From the NCBI GenBank assembly GCA_025766275.1, contig JAFKAC010000010.1, forward strand, positions 1,860,001-1,924,000: a stretch of DNA of 64,000 bases, read 5' to 3'. This DNA comes from Lactarius indigo (taxonomy: Eukaryota; Basidiomycota; Agaricomycetes; Russulales; Russulaceae). Shown here one piece after another: positions 59,235-64,000 of this stretch. Position 1 is the stretch's first letter. Each line of letters opens with the position of its first letter. The notes beneath the pieces are model-generated. The model was not told the DNA's origin. It saw only the letters and a program-made list of their open reading frames with translations, and ran no database searches. The position numbers were made by a program, and so were the translations under genes.

Positions 59235-60525
59235 GGCAATAGGTTAGTGATGTGAACTTGCGGTGCTTATCACCAGGGTTTGAGACATACTTTTGGACGC
59301 GAGCCACTTTGTCCTGCGGGTTTAGGTACCCCGGTGGGCTGTCGTTTCAGGGGGCGACCCCCCTGAGCGACGCTTTTGCGGGGGATTTCACTAGATGACA
59401 TGATGTATGCAGATGATGAGAGTAAACAAGGGGATGGATCGAGAAAAGTGGAGGTGGCGAGGTTTATCAAGGACGGACTGTGTCCCTTTGTCTCGAGAAT
59501 GTGGCACTCGCTGCTCCCAGCCACTTCCTTATTTGGACAAAGTCCGACATTACCCCAGCACGTGCCAACTACTTACTGGCGTGGGCACTGGCACTGGCGC
59601 GAGCATGAGTGACGTTTGCCAATTTTTCCTTGTAAAATTTCTGGAGGGTTGTCTCGCCGATTGTTGTCCGTTTGTTTTTGTTTACAAAGCGCAATGACCT
59701 GGCCTGCCCAGTGGCGGTGGTGGCGCTGTTGTATTAATAACCACAGAGCAAAGACAACGCACCGCTGTATCACAATCAAGGGGGGTGCTGAGGCCAGTGG
59801 GGGTGAGCGCATATACATACGATACTGCGCAGAATATACTCTTGTTCGGGATACGAGAAGACAAATTGATTGTTCTCAATTCCTTCGCATACATCTAGCT
59901 CCCTGAGGTGCGCGTGATAGCGGAGCTAACTCTAGTTGGCAGGGAACATGCGCTGCGTTGTACCGTAGCCAGACCACGCCTGGGCACGGCGACATCAGCA
60001 AAAGTCAAGTGAGTTCCGAAGCCAGCTGCGTGGATATACGTTACCACATACCCCGTAACACATCCACCACGTGCATGGGAACATTCTTTCTGCAGTAGTA
60101 GAAAAGATACCAGTGCCGGCGGAAACGCATGGTGGCGTTTGATATTCCAACGCGACTGCCGGTAGTTATTTCGCATGCGCATGTTGCGAGGCCCTAGAAG
60201 CTCCCCCATCGTGGTCGGCTGACTAGGAACGCATATTATTGGGCTACAAGATGGGGAAAAGAACTAGGATTGGCATCCAGCAAGACATTGGTATTCGCTA
60301 TAGTTCGATCGCGTACTCGAATCGAGGAAAAGTCAGGCAGTAGCAGGCGTTACGCAACAAGCGGAGATGGAAAGCCTGCTGCGCTAATAAAATGAAGTCT
60401 GAGCGAGCCGCTCCACGCGGCCAGGCTCCAGACAAAAAGATACGGCCTCCCAATCAAGGCGACCAGCGGCCTCCGACCACGCACAACCCCACACAGAAGT
60501 AGATAGACCACACGCCGGCTGATGT
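59235..60525. other. Intergenic; no gene recognised
   Basis: Only short overlapping frames (for example minus 59895-60209). The part next to 60526 is probably the 3' UTR of the zinc-finger gene; the part next to 59234 should hold the promoter of the Ser/Pro-rich gene. Confidence 0.5.
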
Positions 60526-61747
60526 TCATTGGTGGAGCTCAGGCGGAGCGTGCCCTTCAGGTGGGTATGATTCAGCATGTGGAGACGGTCCCCCGGCTGC
60601 TAATAATAGCGGTTCAACCGCCGGTCTGCGCAGTCACCCCGAGCCACGTAAGTCCCCTCTCTCTCCAAGACAGTATCAGACCGACTCACCCAAATTCCAT
60701 ACGCATTATTGAGTCAAGGGCTTCGTCTTTTCCCTGACGCAACAAACGCTCCTCAGCGCGCAGCACACGGAGCTCCTCCATGAGCGTCGAGTGCTGGTCG
60801 AGCGCGAAGTGGACCTTGGCTTTCATCACGAGGTACTTGACCATCGCCGGGGCCCGCCCACGAATGAGGCCCGTTGCGGGGTCGAGGTCCTGGGCGAGGT
60901 AGGACGGGAGGCCCTCGTCGCTTGGGCTGGGCGAACGCCCGCCGTTTAAATATTCGTCTGCGCCGGGGGTACCTCCCGGTTCGGCGGGGATGTGCAGCTC
61001 AGACGGTGTATTTGGCTCCACTTTGAAGATGCTGAAGCCAGCTGGGTCCGACACTGCGGAGGCTGTCGGGCGAGAGGGTTCTTCGCGGTCGCGTTTCCGC
61101 TTGCGATTGCCGCCGCGGCCAGGCGCGCCGGCTTCGACATTATGTTGGAGGCGCATGTGTTTGGCTAGAGCGTCGGAACGCGTGAAGGACTTGTCACACT
61201 CTAAAGTCGCACGGGGCTCAAGAAAATGACGGCTTGGAAGTGATGGAAGAGCGCGTACCGGGTAACTCGCAGGTAAAGGGCTTTTCGCCGGTGTGTGATC
61301 GGAGGTGGGAGATAAGTGCGAAGCGAGAAGTCTGAGGGAGACCACGACGGGTGCACGTGGCCCATTCACAAGTGTAGTTGGATTTGTGCACGCCTATGTG
61401 ATCTGCGGAGGTAAGAGAATGTCAGGGCGCTTCGGCGGAGTCAGGAGGCCAAGGAGGGGAAAGCGCTGTGCACCTTCGTGCAGGTGGCGTATGAACGTGT
61501 TTAAGTCGTCGAAAGCGGCACCGCAATCTTCCCATTGACAAGTGACAACGTCCAGACCAGGAGCAGTGTTCGCTGGCGGACCTCCTCCGCGTGTCGGGGA
61601 ACCGGAACGCGAATTTGCAGGGTGTTGAGCGCCGTCAGGGTAGTCAGCGAACGCAGACGGAGCGCCGTCAAGCGACGACGAGTCGTCTGAGAAAGAAGGC
61701 GAGAGAGGGCCAGGCGAAGGCGAAATGCTATATAAACTGCGAGCCAT
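60526..61747 (-). CDS. C2H2 zinc-finger protein (YY1/Iec1-like)
   Basis: Four exons (61747-61474, 61402-61259, 61200-60690, 60625-60526) join in frame into 342 residues. After a Ser/Pro-rich N-terminus come three C2H2-type fingers split by introns: CQWEDCGAAFDDLNTFIRHLHE, CEWATC...FALISHLRSH with the HTGEKPF linker, and C...ECDKSFTRSDALAKHMRLQH. A basic RKRKRDREE stretch follows. Towards the C-terminus is a helical KAKVHFALDQHSTLMEEL and LRAEERLLRQ segment, likely coiled coil. The layout resembles fungal YY1-like factors such as S. pombe Iec1 of the INO80 complex; that link is from memory and moderate. The 3' splice into the last exon (PAVEPLLLAAGGP) is supported only by frame. The gene diverges from TAF11. 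Confidence 0.82.
61729..61736 (+). promoter_or_regulatory. Candidate TATA box of TAF11 inside the zinc-finger gene
   Basis: TATATAAA on the plus strand, 86-93 bp before the TAF11 ATG at 61822. It overlaps codons 4-6 of the oppositely oriented zinc-finger gene, given the short 74-bp gap between start codons. The spacing equals that of the PriA TATA boxes. No transcript evidence is available. Confidence 0.45.
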
Positions 61748-61821
61748 CGAGCGACCGTGGTTGGAGTAAAAGTCGACTTGTCCTAATTTGGTAAATCCGT
61801 CCACCCTTCCCACTCCCACCC

Positions 61822-62836
61822 ATGGCCTCCCCTTTTCCTCAAGACCGCACTTTCATTCCCGCCAATCCTTCCAATCCTGGCGCTTCTGCAACTCCTAGAG
61901 GTCGTGCTCGCGCCGCTGGAACTACCGCTGCTAAACGAGGTCGTAAACCCCGTGCTGGTGCACGAGACTCGCCACATCCCACCACTCCTGACCTTGCATC
62001 CCCTTCCACCGCTGCTCCAAGTGCTACCTCCAGCCCCGCTACTGCTACCCCAATACAGTGGACACAGCCAGTGGCAACAACCCCAACCATCCCGGCCGTT
62101 CCAGCACCCGTCACTCCCGCCGCAGACGCCGTAGCCGCTGCTGGTCCAAGCACCGCCACAAATGCAGCTGTCGCAGGAGTACAGCGGCCCATCGGCGCTA
62201 TGGAAGAGGAAGCCGAAGTCGAAGACGAGCTGCTTCCCGCGATGGCCGACGACGACTACTCTGCTCAACTCTCTTGGCAGAGCCAGTCCAAAGACAACCT
62301 CAAGTGCGTTCTTGTTCTCGTTCTTTTTTCCCTATATTCTTCATCTTTTTTTTTTCCAGGGTCCTCATGGACAATTTTACCCCGGAGCAGTACGAGCGCT
62401 TTGAGGCATATCGCCGTCATGCCCTCCCGAAGCAAGCTGTTCGAAAGGTATGACACATCTCTTTTGACTTCCCTGTGCATGTCGGCCGTGGCGTAAATTA
62501 AACATCCCACGTTCTAACTCGGCGTCTTGGCAGGTAATTCAACAGAGCCTCGGTCAGCAAGTATCCATGCCCGTGGCGCAGATCGTGGCTGGGTTCACCA
62601 AAGTTTTCGTTGGGGAGATTGTAGAGAAAGGTGATTCCTTGCCCTTTGTGTTGTAGCGATGTGGTATAGATGGCCTTATTACTCGATTTACAGCTCGAGC
62701 AGTCCAAGCTCGTCGTGGAGAGAAGGGACCTCTGTCTCCTGACCACCTACGCGAGGCGTACCGCATGTACCAGCAAGAGACGGGGCGTGTCGGCGCCTCT
62801 CGGCCATTACGTGGGAAGCGACTCTTCACGCGATAA
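61822..62836 (+). CDS. TAF11: Transcription initiation factor TFIID subunit 11
   Basis: Four exons (61822-62303, 62360-62447, 62534-62630, 62694-62836) join in frame into 269 residues. The first 130 or so residues are Ala/Pro/Thr-rich with an RGRKPRAGAR basic patch, followed by an acidic EEEAEVEDELLP stretch. The C-terminal histone fold is clear: MDNFTPEQYERFEAYRRHALPK, VIQQSLGQQVSMPVAQIVAGF then KVFVGEIVEKAR, and GPLSPDHLREAYRMYQ. TAF11 pairs with TAF13 in TFIID and contacts TBP and TFIIA during RNA polymerase II initiation. The length and exon phases fit basidiomycete TAF11. Confidence 0.92.
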
Positions 62837-64000
62837 GCACGTACTGTATGGCCCACGAAGCCCGACCATTGCAAGCTGCTGTAGAACCGTAATCGGTGTC
62901 AGTCCGCTCCACCTGATCCAAATTCTTCGGCCATATACAAACCCCTGCACTTCTCTCCCCACGCGCTTCCTCAGTGCAAATTCATTTGATCCCGAGTTGC
63001 CCCGTTGTTGCGAGTGTTGATGACACGACACATCCTATCGTTGTAGTTCCGCTGTACTTTTTATGGACACGCCCTTCCCAATTGTCAGCTACAGCGCCTG
63101 CAGCTTCAAGCGCCTCACTCTACTGCGATCACGGTCTCCAACGGAGTCCTAACAACTCCGTGCGGCGGTAACGGCATGGTCCGAAAAAAGTTGGGCAACG
63201 CAAGTGGTAAATTACACCACTATCATGCAGGTTGGTCGAAACCTTATCCGTGAATGGAGAGTCATGATTCCTGCTTCCTCCACGGAGCGCTATACGATAT
63301 GTCGCCCAGACAGCCAGCTTTATCAGGAAAGTCCCATCGATGCTTCATGACATCTTGATTCGGAACGACTCGTCTGTGAGCGCACGACCGAACTGCTTGT
63401 CTGTTCTGCGAACGACTCTTTGGAATTTGATTTTTTCCCGAAAAAAGCCCGACACCAGGGTTCTGCAGAGGACCCCGGTTCGACTAACTAACCCATATCC
63501 TGTCCCCATGGTCGCAGATCCATGGTGCATTTCCATCACATCCTCGTGATAACTAGCTGAGTTACCGGACCAGCTGTACCTGATAGGATTCAGGGTAGAA
63601 ATCGTCTCAGTTGCCCGAGCCGGGCCAGGTGGCAAGGGTCCGGTGGTTTAGTTGTTCACCGAGAACCACTGGTCTTACCTCCAAGTTGGGTCTTACTCCG
63701 TGCTACAGTATACGCAAGGTCAGTTCAGCGTCCATGACTGCCATGATAGCAAGTCCACGCCTCTTCTCACAGGAGCTTTTCTAGAGGGGATTTGGGACGA
63801 TGGTACTGATGGTTGGCAGTTGGCGGTCTATCCTTGAATGAGTCTAGTGGCACCCCCTTCCCAGAAGTGGACCTCCAATCGCACATTTGTTTTGTTGTTG
63901 CATAGCCAGACGCGATCGGATCCTGACAACTTTGATTTGACTATTACACATTCCCGTCATGTTACAAAGTACTGTAGTACGGGAAGCTATGTGCTGCAAA
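62837..64000. other. Intergenic to the window end; no gene recognised
   Basis: Short frames only (minus 63345-63635, plus 63652-63837). No family, splice chain or repeat shared with the rest of the window was seen. Confidence 0.5.

Noticed and set aside
63470..63500. GGTTCGA motif resembling a tRNA T-loop (also at 48350 and 51700)
   Set aside because: No cloverleaf could be formed around any of these sites.

Overview
The window is nuclear DNA from a basidiomycete fungus, most likely an Agaricomycete. Genes are dense, with many introns of about 45-75 bp and GT-AG borders. The gene families also fit: DUF6535 membrane proteins, PriA-like secreted cysteine-rich proteins, a Goodbye-NACHT-ankyrin STAND protein, and fungal EPL1 and TAF11. 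Exon borders were built by hand from splice signals, frame continuity and family knowledge. No search was run.

Layout. 1-1.4 kb holds the 3' end of a PriA-like gene (+) and an opposed fragment of a Goodbye-NACHT gene (-). 3.1-18.7 kb is ordinary gene-dense sequence: DUF6535 protein (-), tafazzin (+), a tandem pair of CAX-like cation/proton exchangers (-), with a truncated tafazzin tail and a probable solo LTR between them, then a TMEM19/DUF92 protein (-) and a short-chain dehydrogenase (+) that diverge. 20.5-23.8 kb is intact EPL1 (NuA4 subunit), followed by a polyamine-type GNAT acetyltransferase carrying a nonsense codon.

25-55 kb is the most unusual part. It is a mosaic of diverged segmental duplications. 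Six PriA-like genes lie on the minus strand (five intact, one with multiple lesions). They are separated by repeated blocks: a 3' flank block (X), upstream blocks (B and C), and three decayed, intron-containing fragments of the neighbouring EPL1 gene. A complete 8-exon, 1396-residue Goodbye-NACHT-ankyrin NLR-like gene sits in the middle (35.4-40.0 kb). The opposed NLR fragment plus PriA tail at the left edge is an inverted, broken copy of the same neighbourhood.

55-64 kb returns to single-copy sequence: a Ser/Pro-rich protein of unknown function (-), a C2H2 zinc-finger protein resembling YY1/Iec1-type factors (-) and TAF11 (+). The last two diverge with only 74 bp between start codons.

Biologically, the flanks carry housekeeping genes (mitochondrial lipid remodelling, cation transport, chromatin, TFIID). 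The centre is an expanding and decaying cluster of secreted proteins that hosts a candidate innate-immunity or allorecognition receptor. No RNA gene, CRISPR array or complete transposon was recognised.
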